47,990 nt of DNA from Lamprocystis purpurea DSM 4197 (lineage in GTDB: Bacteria > Pseudomonadota > Gammaproteobacteria > Chromatiales > Chromatiaceae): NCBI RefSeq assembly GCF_000379525.1, contig NZ_KB902497.1, positions 1 to 47,990 of the forward strand, given 5' to 3'. The notes under the pieces were generated by a model. It was not told the DNA's origin, made no database searches, and saw only the letters and a list, made by a program, of their open reading frames with translations. Positions within the stretch are counted from its first letter, which is position 1, and each line of letters opens with the position of its first letter. This document shows, in pieces, positions 8,737-16,237 of this stretch. A program made the position numbers and the translations under genes.

Positions 8737-10731
8737 ATGGAAGACCTCTTCCACAACCTCCATGCCTGGGTGGCCAGCCACCCGGGCTGGGCCTATGTGA
8801 CCGTATTCCTGATCGCCATGGGCGAATCCATGGCGGTGATCGGGGTGGTGGTGCCGGGGGTCATCTCACTGATCGGCACCGGCGCCTTGATCGCCACCGG
8901 CGCCATCGCCTTCTGGCCGGCCTTCATCGCCGCGACCGCGGGCGGCATCGCCGGCGACGGCCTGAGCTACTCGCTGGGGCGCCATTTCAACCAGCACATC
9001 CGCGAGTTGTGGCCATTCTCGCGCTATCCGCAGCAACTCGAATGGGGCGTGGCCTTCTTCGACCGCTACGGCGGCTGGAGCGTCGCCCTCGGCCGCTTCG
9101 CCGGCCCCGGCCGCGCCATCATTCCGCTGGTCGCCGGCATGATGCGGATGCCGCCGCGGCGCTTTTATTTCGCCAATGTCACCTCGGCCGCCGCCCAGAC
9201 GCTGGTGTTCTTCATTCCCGGCATGATCTTTGGGGCCTCACTCAAACTGGCCGCCGAGGCGGCCTTGCGGTTAGTGATCCTCGGGCTGCTCCTGGTCGGC
9301 GCACTCTGGTTCACCTTCCGGCTCGCGCACCTGACCTACCGGCTGCTCGCCCCCCGCGCCAGCACCTGGCTCCAGGCACTGCTGCGCTGGGCCGACCTGC
9401 ACCCGAATATGGGGCGCGTCGCCCTGGCGCTGGCCGACCCCGGGCACCCGGACGCCCGCGCCCTGACCGGTTTCGCCTTCTTGTTGATGCTTGCCTCGCT
9501 GCTGGTCGGGGCCATCACCGGCCTGACCCTGTTCGGTTCGCCCGAATCGGCACTCAATCAGGCCGCCCTGGACCTCGCCCAGAGCCTGCACAACCCGCTC
9601 GGCGACCGCCTGATGGTGCGGCTCGCCGCCCTGGGCGAGCCCGCGGTCATCCTCCCCATGGTGGCGCTGGTGTTCGTTTGGCTGCGCTGGCAGAACGCGG
9701 ACCGCCATGGCAACTACTGGCTGGCCGCCGCGGCCTTTCCGCTGATCGCCACACCGGTCCTCGGCGCCTTGCTGGCGGTCCCGCGGCCCGATCTCGGCCT
9801 GCAATTGCTCCTGCCCTGGTCATTTCCCAGCGGCACGGTGTTGTTGGCGACCTGTGTTTACGGCTTCCTCGCCGTCTCCATCGCCCGCGGCCTGGCCGAA
9901 CGGCGGCGCTGGGCGCCCTACGCCCTGGCCACCACCACCGTCGCCGCGGTCGCCGCGGCGCGCGTCTATCTGGGCGCCGAGTGGCTGACCGGGATCATCG
10001 ACAGCATCGCCCTGGGACTGGTGTGGGTCGCGGCCCTGGGGCTGGCGTTCCATCGCCACAGCCGCGGCGCACTGCGCTCCGGCATCTTCGGTGCCGTCGC
10101 GCTGAGCGGCCTGGCGGCCGGCTTCGTTTTCCACGGCTGGATCACCGAGGACCGCAATCTGGCCAACCTGACCCCCCAGCGGCCCATCGAGATCCTGGCG
10201 CACGACGCCTGGCGCGCCACCGACTGGGCCCGCCTCCCCGACCGTCGGGAGGACCTCAGCCAGCGTGACCAACACCCCCTGACCATCCAGTATGCGGGCA
10301 ATCCCGCCGCGCTGGCCGACGCCCTGGCCGGCGCCGGCTGGGCACCGGTCGAGCAGCTCGATTGGGGCAATGCGATGCGGCTGCTGTCGCCCTCGCTCAC
10401 CCTGGCTGAGCTGCCCGTGATCCCGCAGGTCCACGATGCCCGTCACGAGGCCCTGGTGCTCGGCCGACCAGCGGGCGCCGACAGCCGCGAGGTCCTGCGC
10501 CTGTGGCCCACGCAGTTCAAACTGGACGACGGCGCACCCCTGTGGGTCGGCAACGTCACCCACCAGCATAAAAAGGTGTTGCTCGACCTGATCGTCTTCC
10601 CGGCCACCTCACCGGAGGAATTCGCGCTGCCGACTGAACTCGTCGGCGGGGCGGACAACCTGACGATCAGCACCGTACCGGGTGCGCGGACCGTGCTGAT
10701 CGAAGCGCTGCCGGCTGTGGCGGACCCTTGA
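8737..10731 (+). CDS. DedA / PAP2-like / LssY C-terminal fusion membrane protein
   Basis: A 664-residue multi-pass membrane protein in three parts. Residues 1-195 form a DedA (VTT) domain with GE (29-30), VVPG (38-41) and the GRFAGPGRAIIPLVAG arm (119-134). Residues 240-440 are a PAP2-type phosphatase fold. Residues about 470-664 form a soluble LssY-C domain. The PAP2 active-site motifs are degenerate: Lys of KX6RP is Gly343, the PSGH His is Thr367, and the second catalytic His position is Glu415 (GAEW). It is therefore probably not a phosphatase. DedA proteins are linked to undecaprenyl-phosphate and lipid flipping. It follows hemL by 21 nt, but no strong ribosome site is visible. Confidence 0.88.
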   Translation: MEDLFHNLHAWVASHPGWAYVTVFLIAMGESMAVIGVVVPGVISLIGTGALIATGAIAFWPAFIAATAGGIAGDGLSYSLGRHFNQHIRELWPFSRYPQQLEWGVAFFDRYGGWSVALGRFAGPGRAIIPLVAGMMRMPPRRFYFANVTSAAAQTLVFFIPGMIFGASLKLAAEAALRLVILGLLLVGALWFTFRLAHLTYRLLAPRASTWLQALLRWADLHPNMGRVALALADPGHPDARALTGFAFLLMLASLLVGAITGLTLFGSPESALNQAALDLAQSLHNPLGDRLMVRLAALGEPAVILPMVALVFVWLRWQNADRHGNYWLAAAAFPLIATPVLGALLAVPRPDLGLQLLLPWSFPSGTVLLATCVYGFLAVSIARGLAERRRWAPYALATTTVAAVAAARVYLGAEWLTGIIDSIALGLVWVAALGLAFHRHSRGALRSGIFGAVALSGLAAGFVFHGWITEDRNLANLTPQRPIEILAHDAWRATDWARLPDRREDLSQRDQHPLTIQYAGNPAALADALAGAGWAPVEQLDWGNAMRLLSPSLTLAELPVIPQVHDARHEALVLGRPAGADSREVLRLWPTQFKLDDGAPLWVGNVTHQHKKVLLDLIVFPATSPEEFALPTELVGGADNLTISTVPGARTVLIEALPAVADP

Positions 10732-10759
10732 ACCTGTCTTCGGACGCCGGAGGCCTTGG

Positions 10760-11480
10760 TCATGAACCCGGCCACCTCGCGATCTGCACGGTCGTCGCTC
10801 CGCACAGCGGACCCAGAGCGCGGTCTTGCCGCAGGAGCCGCTGTGCGGATCGCTCACGGCCGAGGTGCGCTGCCTCATAGGCCACCACCGATCCGAGTGA
10901 GTGACCAATCAGTACCCGGGTATCGGGGCCGACCAGCCGGAGCACGGAGTCGATGGCCGCCGAGCGGATGGTGTCGTCGGTGAGATAGCGCGTCACTTGG
11001 GCGAGGGCGCGATTGACGAAGCGCTCGGCGAAACCCATGCCGTGTGGGGCAAACCACGAAATCCGCGAAAAGCCACCGATCGCACTGCGGGCCACTGCCC
11101 CGGCGCCCTGCTCGGCGCCCATCTGTCCGCTGAGGTAAGCGCGTTCGCGCTGACCAGCGACCCGAGTCTTATCCTTAGTGGCGCGCTCGGCGACGTGCCC
11201 CAGCCATTCCCGTGCCAAGGCCTCGGCAAACTGCGACTGTGCAGATGTGAAATCGCCCGGGTCATCGCCCTGCTGGCCGGGTTCGAGGAACAGGTCGCCG
11301 TAGAAGGCAATGCGGGTCTCGATGCCGCCCGGTTTCGCACCGCAGCGCCAGATACGGTCCGCCACATCGGCGAATCCCGCCCCGGACACCACCCGCAAGC
11401 GCGGGTAGCCACCGACTCTCCAACTTGTCCACGGATTGCTGCTGCTGATCGATTCCATGTACGAGAACAATCGCAGCCAA
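10760..11480 (-). pseudogene. Alpha/beta hydrolase, frameshifted and probably 3'-truncated
   Basis: The N-terminal frame starts at a TTG (11480) behind GAGGGTGAGG and encodes AAIVLVHGIDQQQQ, the first strand and oxyanion region of a hydrolase. The frame is lost at a run of four C (11380-11383). Removing one base joins ALAGGVR to AGFADVADRIW and continues to the nucleophile elbow GHSLGSVVAYEA near 10890. After that elbow the sequence no longer resembles a hydrolase, and the Asp and His of the triad are not recognisable. One base in a homopolymer could be a sequencing error, but the lost C-terminus suggests real decay. Confidence 0.7.
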
Positions 11481-11730
11481 AATTGTAACCTCACCCTCTC
11501 AAGATTCTTCGTTTACGGGCGCCGCAAGGTGGATCTGCCCAACAAATCTATTAGTAGTCGCTGCGGGATGATGACTATCTGCCTGAGTCTGGCGGATGTC
11601 GCTGCGCCGGTGTTGGGGCTTCGCTAGGCTAGGTCGGCAGAACCTCGAGGCAATCGGCGCCTACCCGTCAATGCCCGTGCCTGACAACCGACCACGGAAG
11701 GCTCACCGCTTCCCCCCGTAACGCACGAAA

Positions 11731-11745
11731 TATGATATTATCATA
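11731..11745. promoter_or_regulatory. Palindromic operator and -10 region of the ParD/ParE pair
   Basis: TATGATATTATCATA is a perfect inverted repeat of 7-bp arms around one base, in a very AT-rich patch. It ends 3 nt before the parD ATG. ParD-type antitoxins usually repress their own promoter through such palindromes. The site also contains plausible -10 hexamers, so the message may be nearly leaderless. The role is inferred from position. Confidence 0.7.
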
Positions 11746-11748
11746 CTT

Positions 11749-12036
11749 ATGAGCACCATCGAACGCATCACCATCACACTCACCGCCGAGATGGCCCAGG
11801 CCGTGCGCGGCGCCGTGCAGGCGGGTGAGTACGCCTCCAGCAGCGAGATTATCCGCGAGGCCCTTCGCGACTGGCGGCATAAGCGGGCCTTGCAGGAGCA
11901 GGAGTTAGGGGGACTGCGCGCGCAGGTTCAGGAGGGGCTGGCCGACATCGCGGCCGGGCGCGTGCGCGACTTCGACGCCGAGCGCATCATCCGCAAGGGA
12001 GAGGAACAATTAGCGGTTCGCGACGCCTGCGCATAA
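11749..12036 (+). CDS. ParD-like ribbon-helix-helix antitoxin
   Basis: Antitoxin of a type II toxin-antitoxin pair, 95 residues. Residues 1-45 form the ribbon-helix-helix DNA-binding fold (ITITLTAEMAQAVRGAVQAG, then SSSEIIREALRDW). The C-terminal half, rich in Glu, Arg and Gln, should wrap the toxin. The ATG at 11749 lies just downstream of the palindrome, which it probably binds for autoregulation. The 3' end overlaps the toxin frame by about 28 nt. Confidence 0.9.
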   Translation: MSTIERITITLTAEMAQAVRGAVQAGEYASSSEIIREALRDWRHKRALQEQELGGLRAQVQEGLADIAAGRVRDFDAERIIRKGEEQLAVRDACA

Positions 12037-12323
12037 CCGACAGCGCCGAACAGGATCTCGTCGACATCTGGTGCTTCATCGCCCAGGACAATCGCCGGGC
12101 CGCATCGAAGCTGATCCGCGAGATCGAAGGGCGTTTCGCGACGGTCCAGACGCATCCGGAGATCGGCCCGCGCCGCGAGCGTCTGGCTGCGGGGTTGCGG
12201 GCGCATTTCCACCACGACTACGTGCTGTACTACCGCTTCACTGACGAGGAAGTTATCATCGTACGCGTGGTGCACGGTGCGCGCGATGTTCGGGCGCTGA
12301 CCTTCGATGATGGCACTCAGTGA
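12009..12323 (+). CDS. ParE-like toxin without a canonical start codon
   Basis: The frame encodes a complete RelE/ParE-fold toxin: RLRITDSAEQDLVDIWCFIA at the start, then HPEIGPRRERL, and the C-terminal YYRFTDEEVIIVRVVHGARD. It ends in TGA at 12321-12323. There is no ATG, GTG or TTG upstream in frame before the conserved region or within the preceding 100 nt. The best candidate is ATT at 12009-12011, behind GGGAGAGGA; CTG at 12027 is a poorer choice. The gene is therefore either started from the rare AUU codon or silenced by an ATG-to-ATT change. ParE toxins of known action target DNA gyrase. Confidence 0.8.
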   Translation: MSGSRRLRITDSAEQDLVDIWCFIAQDNRRAASKLIREIEGRFATVQTHPEIGPRRERLAAGLRAHFHHDYVLYYRFTDEEVIIVRVVHGARDVRALTFDDGTQ

Positions 12324-12580
12324 CCCCGCGAGGCCCGCCGTGTTGTTCCCGCTCCACTTCACATAACCAAACTTATCGGCCATTTTGCACGGGAAGAGGC
12401 GGGGGCCATCCGCGCGTCCGCACCATGCCGTGAGACCGGCCCGCGGGCCACTTGCCGCCGAGCCTGGACACGCTCAGCCACGCGGGCTGCGTACCGGGGC
12501 GAACAGCAAGACCACCGTCTCATTCGTCACTGATTGATCGGCATTCCCGCAAGCAACCGCTGGATACGGTCCCACAGCGG

Positions 12581-12813
12581 TCAGGATGCCGCGCCGTGGC
12601 CGGCGGCCTTGTCGAGCAACTCTCCAGGCCACGCGCCTCCCGTCCGGCACCCCGTTGCGCTCGCCGGCGAAACCGGGTCTCGGCATCGGCTTCGGCAAGC
12701 ACGACCGTGGACATCTCCTCGAAGAGTTGGGTGACGTTGGTGCCACGGGCCTGGGCGAGAACCTCCAGTCGGCCCAGCTTCTCATCAGGCAGGTCAAGGG
12801 TCAGCGCGGTCAT
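12581..12813 (-). pseudogene. Antitoxin gene, frameshifted near its 3' end
   Basis: The minus-strand frame from ATG 12813 encodes MTALTLDLPDEKLGRLEVLA and continues to RGAGREARGLE, as in antitoxins paired with PIN toxins. After about 64 codons the frame reads ESCSTRPP. Removing a duplicated AG at the junction (about 12618-12623) restores ELLDKAAGHGAAS and a stop at 12581. The upstream toxin remnant ends within its ATG (ATGA overlap). The truncated frame as it stands runs far past the normal end. The DNA-binding N-terminus could still be made. Confidence 0.65.
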
Positions 12814-13088
12814 CGGCGCACCTCTCGTAGAAACATTTCGGGCGCGAGCACCTTGAGTGTGGGGAAACGCAATTCCATCCGCAACAGGTCTCACAGGTTC
12901 CGCGTCACGATCGCCTGAGCACCCCCGGTGATCGCCAGTTCGACCAGGTGATTGTCGCCCTCGTCCGGAACATTCGGACGCCATCTGAAATAGACCCGAG
13001 TCCAGCGACACTGGGCGAGAAAGATGTCGAGCAATTCGTCCCGTTCGGCCGCGGACAGGATCGAACGGCGGGCCATGTGGACTCCCAT
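12810..13088 (-). pseudogene. PIN-domain toxin remnant (5' truncated, internal stop)
   Basis: The surviving part encodes the C-terminal two thirds of a PIN-family toxin: ILSAAERDELLDIFLAQCRW, then VPDEGDNHLVELAITGGAQAIVTRNL. It is followed by an in-frame TGA (12891-12893) where an Arg codon would be expected. The frame continues as DLLRMELRFPTLKVLAPEMF to the natural stop at 12810. The N-terminal strand with the first catalytic Asp is absent; the sequence abuts the araC gene instead. The toxin is almost certainly inactive. Its stop overlaps the antitoxin start, as in intact PIN modules. Confidence 0.75.
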
Positions 13089-13091
13089 CGC

Positions 13092-14114
13092 TCAACCCAG
13101 CAGGCCCGCCCCGTGGTAGGTCCACTGCCGGGACAGCGTGGCCGACGGCAACTCGCCGAAGACCGCCCGGTAGTCCGCGGCGAAGCGGCCGAGCTGATAG
13201 AAACCAAAGGTCATGGCAATCGACGCTACCGTCTCATCCTTGCGGCTTGCCGCCAACAGGGCGCGGCGCACCCCATGCAGCCGCAGCCGGCGGATGAACT
13301 CCATCGGTGAGACCCCCAGCCGCTCCCGGAAGGCGTACTCCAGCGTGCGCTGACTGACGCCAACCTGGGTACACAGATCCGCGACGTTAAGATCATCAAG
13401 GTCGGCCGAGCGGATGGACTCAATCGCAAGTTCGAAACCCCGTTGTCGTCGGTGCATCACCTCCAACGGCGCCGGCGGGCTGCCTGGGCACAGGGTACGC
13501 AGCAGCCCATCCAGCAGGTCCTGTTCCAGAGCGGTCACGACAGCGGGATAGTCCAAGATCTGCGGCTCGGCATGGATCCGGTCCACCAGGCGCCGCAGCC
13601 AAGTCCCCAGCGCGCCCCGCTGCCGGGCGGAGGCCGGCAGCACCCGGCTGGCCGCACAGCGTTCGATGGTCCAGGCGGCGACCGGATCGAGTTGGCTGCG
13701 CAGCCAGTCCAGCCGCGTCAGCGCGACAATCTGCTCCTGACCGGCATCCAGCACGGCATCCAGGGACCCCGGCAAAGAGGCGGGAAGCCCGTGCTCGTGA
13801 AGTGCCGCCCCCCAGTAGCTCGATCGACCACCCAGACGGAACGGCACCGTGAAGCCGAGCATCCCGGCCGGGGTCCAGCCCTGAACATGCAGAGCGCAGC
13901 TGAAGGACTCCCGATAGATGAGCCAGTTGGGGGTAACCAGGATCCGCTTGATGTTCCGGAAAGGACCACACCCGATGGGTGAGGCGAGCACCTCCCACGG
14001 GGGCGATGCCGCCTCCCAGACGCAGGGGTCGTCGATGTCCTGAAAGACGACGAAGGAGCTTGGTGCCGCGGCGGCGGTCCGCACGGCGGCAGGCGTTTGT
14101 CTCGATGTCTGCAA
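13092..14114 (-). CDS. AraC family transcriptional regulator
   Basis: A 340-residue regulator. Residues about 230-335 carry the double helix-turn-helix of the AraC family (LNVADLCTQVGVSQRTLEYAF, then VSPMEFIRRLRLHGVRRALL and IAMTFGFYQLGRFAADYRAVFGE). The N-terminal ~200 residues form an effector domain without a recognisable ligand motif. The start is a TTG (14114) preceded by GGGGGAG at about 5 nt. The 3' end nearly touches the PIN remnant. It is divergent from the small ORF at 14273, with a long hairpin between them. A 20-nt motif in its promoter recurs at 15979, before the barrel/sulfatase genes. Confidence 0.88.
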   Translation of the reverse strand: MQTSRQTPAAVRTAAAAPSSFVVFQDIDDPCVWEAASPPWEVLASPIGCGPFRNIKRILVTPNWLIYRESFSCALHVQGWTPAGMLGFTVPFRLGGRSSYWGAALHEHGLPASLPGSLDAVLDAGQEQIVALTRLDWLRSQLDPVAAWTIERCAASRVLPASARQRGALGTWLRRLVDRIHAEPQILDYPAVVTALEQDLLDGLLRTLCPGSPPAPLEVMHRRQRGFELAIESIRSADLDDLNVADLCTQVGVSQRTLEYAFRERLGVSPMEFIRRLRLHGVRRALLAASRKDETVASIAMTFGFYQLGRFAADYRAVFGELPSATLSRQWTYHGAGLLG

Positions 14115-14117
14115 CGG

Positions 14118-14176
14118 TTCTCCCCCGGTTGCGGAAAATGCATAGACCGCGCGCGACGCTTGCCCTACCGTTCACG
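14118..14176. repeat. Dispersed element, copy 1 (araC promoter region)
   Basis: Contains TTGCGGAAAATGCATAGACC (14129-14148), matched by 19 of 20 bases at 15979-15998. Weaker similarity extends over about 59 nt (14118-14176 against 15968-16026). Copy 1 covers the upstream and ribosome-site region of araC. It could be an AraC operator or the residue of a duplicated promoter. Confidence 0.6.
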
Positions 14177-14194
14177 TCAGTTTTAGATAACCAT

Positions 14195-14225
14195 CTCAAA
14201 GTGACCGCGAAGCGATCACTTTGAG
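14195..14225. promoter_or_regulatory. Long hairpin between araC and the divergent small ORF
   Basis: CTCAAAGTGA and TCACTTTGAG are perfect 10-bp arms. The inner CGC/GCG pair extends the stem to about 14 bp with a GAA loop and one mismatch. There is no T-run, and the site lies between divergent genes, so an operator or transcript-end structure is more likely than a classical terminator. Confidence 0.6.
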
Positions 14226-14272
14226 CAGTGTAGCAGATCAACCAAACCACCAAAGCGGAGCGGAGATTATCG

Positions 14273-14446
14273 GTGGCGAACCTAAGCGAGCTCGTCGGCA
14301 CCTTCGTGCAGAACACGATGTCCCAGTCCGGCGGGGAGCGTATCGGCAACGTACTCAAAGACCTACAGGCCAATGTCGGGAACATGGTCGCAAGTGCGGG
14401 TGGAACGAGCGGTATCCTGAACGTAGACCTGCGACTGCCCGGCTGA
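14273..14446 (+). CDS. Small protein resembling a DUF533 N-terminus
   Basis: A 57-residue frame from GTG 14273, preceded by GGAGCGGAG. It encodes ANLSELVGTFVQNTMSQSGG and ends ILNVDLRLPG before a TGA. The start resembles the first helix of DUF533 (TerB-like) proteins, whose main domain is absent. It could be a remnant, or a short partner of the DUF937-OmpA gene 170 nt downstream. It was missed by a simple ATG-based search. I have no functional assignment. Confidence 0.45.
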   Translation: MANLSELVGTFVQNTMSQSGGERIGNVLKDLQANVGNMVASAGGTSGILNVDLRLPG

Positions 14447-14617
14447 CATACCACGCGCTGAGCCGCGGATCAGCGCGATGGTTTCGATCTATTATTGTCG
14501 GCGCCCCTGACGTCCGCGGCAGGCCGTGCTCCGCAGCGGCCGCGCGCAGTCCTGCCAACGGGTTCACAGAAGGCGTTTGGTGCGCAGCCCGTAACAATCC
14601 AACCCCGAGGGTTCATC

Positions 14618-15898
14618 ATGGCATTTAATCTCTTCAGCCTGTTGCAAAACGAGTTCTCCAGCGACGTGATCGGCAAGATCGCGTCCTTCGTCGGCGAGAC
14701 ACCGGCCAAGACACAGACCGCACTCACCGCTGCGGTTCCGGCCGTCATGTGCGCAGTCCACCAGAAGGTCGCGAACACGGGCGGGGCGGACGACCTGTTG
14801 GAGATGCTCCAGCGCGGCGGTTTCGACGGCAAGACGATCGGGACCCCGGCCAACGTGGCCGACAGCCCGAGCGGGCTCGCGGACCTGGTCAAGCGCGGTG
14901 CGCCATTGGTCACGTCGCTCTTCGGGTCGCGGGTCTCGGGTCTGGTCGACTGGCTGGCGGGCGCCGCCGACATCGGCAAGTCGGCCTCGTCCTCGCTGCT
15001 CGGCCTCGCCGTGCCCTTCGCCCTCAACCTGATCGGCCGGCAGGCGAGCAGCAGCGGCGGCCTCAACGCCGCAGCTGTCGCCGAACTGATCACGGGACCG
15101 GGGTCCTTCCTGGGCGGCGCCGCGCCGCAGGGCCGCGCGGCGCCGCTCGGCGTCAGTCAGTTTGCTGAGGCACCGGCACGGGCCTATGGCGCGGCGGCCC
15201 CGGCGGCCCCGGCGGCCTATGGCGCGCCGGCGGATGCGGATGGCGACACCTGGAAATGGGTCGTCCTCCCGGTGCTCGGGATGATCGCGCTCAGCATCGC
15301 GACCGTCTGGTGGTTCGCTCACCAAGCCGAATCGGTTCACGCAACGACCGCCCCGCCGGTCGCGGCCACGACCCCGCCGCCGGCGGCAGTCGCCCGCGCT
15401 CCGGCACCCGCACCCGCACCCGCACCGAGTCCCGCCGCGGCGGCGTTGGTCAAACAGACGATCTGTGCCGGCCAATTGATCGAGGTCGGCGCCAATGGCG
15501 TCGAGTCGATGCTGATCGCTTTCCTCGACGACAAGACCTCGGTCATCGGCCCGAACACCAGGTTCTCCTTCGATCGGATCGAGTTCGAAACCGATTCGGC
15601 CGCGCTCAAACCGTCCTCGCGCGCCCAAATCAAGAACATCGCCGAGATCATGAAGTGCTACCCGACCCTGGAGATGAAGATCGCCGGCCACACCGACAGC
15701 AAGGCCGACGACGCCTACAACCTGAAACTGTCGCAAGAGCGTGCGGACAACGCCAAGAGCGACCTCGTCGCGCTCGGCGTCGCCCCGTCGCGCTTGGCGG
15801 CGCAAGGCTATGGTGAGGAATTCCCCATTGCCGATAACGACACCGAGGAAGGGCGCGCGCGCAATCGGCGCACCGATATCGTCGTCACGAAGAAATAG
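14618..15898 (+). CDS. DUF937-OmpA C-terminal domain fusion protein
   Basis: A 426-residue envelope protein. Residues 1-180 are a helical DUF937-like domain (AFNLFSLLQNEFSSDVIGKI, FVGETPAKTQTAL). Residues about 215-235 are a single membrane segment (WVVLPVLGMIALSIATVWWF). An Ala/Pro-rich linker at about 245-280 is followed by a peptidoglycan-binding OmpA-type domain at about 310-425 (IEFETDSAALKPSSRAQI, IAGHTDSKADDAYN, LSQERADNAKSDL, RRTDIVV). The ATG at 14618 follows GAGG. It probably anchors a cytoplasmic or membrane module to the wall. A perfect hairpin follows 27 nt after the stop. Confidence 0.88.
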   Translation: MAFNLFSLLQNEFSSDVIGKIASFVGETPAKTQTALTAAVPAVMCAVHQKVANTGGADDLLEMLQRGGFDGKTIGTPANVADSPSGLADLVKRGAPLVTSLFGSRVSGLVDWLAGAADIGKSASSSLLGLAVPFALNLIGRQASSSGGLNAAAVAELITGPGSFLGGAAPQGRAAPLGVSQFAEAPARAYGAAAPAAPAAYGAPADADGDTWKWVVLPVLGMIALSIATVWWFAHQAESVHATTAPPVAATTPPPAAVARAPAPAPAPAPSPAAAALVKQTICAGQLIEVGANGVESMLIAFLDDKTSVIGPNTRFSFDRIEFETDSAALKPSSRAQIKNIAEIMKCYPTLEMKIAGHTDSKADDAYNLKLSQERADNAKSDLVALGVAPSRLAAQGYGEEFPIADNDTEEGRARNRRTDIVVTKK

Positions 15899-15925
15899 CC
15901 GCGCCGGGATAAGCGGCAGCCATCG

Positions 15926-15955
15926 GATGGCCCACCTCGTCCGAGGTGGGCCATC
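15926..15955. terminator. Perfect 14-bp hairpin after the DUF937-OmpA gene
   Basis: GATGGCCCACCTCG and CGAGGTGGGCCATC flank a 2-nt centre. The position 27 nt after a stop suggests a transcript end, but no T-run follows on either strand. It may instead be a REP-like palindrome. Confidence 0.55.
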
Positions 15956-15967
15956 GCGCGTGACCGG

Positions 15968-16026
15968 GTTTCCCCTGGTTGCGGAAAGTGCATAGACCCC
16001 GGACGGCGATTACCCTAGAGTCCATG
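15968..16026. repeat. Dispersed element, copy 2 (upstream of barrel/sulfatase genes)
   Basis: Second copy of the element at 14118-14176, with core TTGCGGAAAGTGCATAGACC at 15979-15998. It lies about 240 nt before the probable start of the first beta-barrel gene. Confidence 0.6.
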
Positions 16027-16104
16027 TCAATCTCTAACGACATTCGTCCAAGCGCGCTCGCCCATCTATAGCCTTCGCACCTGAAATACGGACATGGCGT
16101 TGGC

Positions 16105-16133
16105 GTAGGGGCGGGTTTGAAACCCGCCCCTAC
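16105..16133. repeat. REP-like palindrome
   Basis: GTAGGGGCGGGTTT is followed after one base by its exact complement, giving a 29-nt near-perfect palindrome in an intergenic region. Short GC-rich palindromes of this kind are commonly dispersed in GC-rich genomes. No function is assigned. Confidence 0.6.
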
Positions 16134-16237
16134 ATCCGGTTATCGCGTTGGACGCCTATAAGTCTTGTGCTTGCATGACAGACTGCAACTGCGAAACCCA
16201 GCCCAACTCGAACGTGAATCCGAGCAGCCTGATCCTC

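Noticed and set aside
9271-10569. Long minus-strand frames opposite the DedA fusion
   Set aside because: No motifs, only antisense shadows of a GC-rich gene; the plus frame has clear membrane and family motifs.
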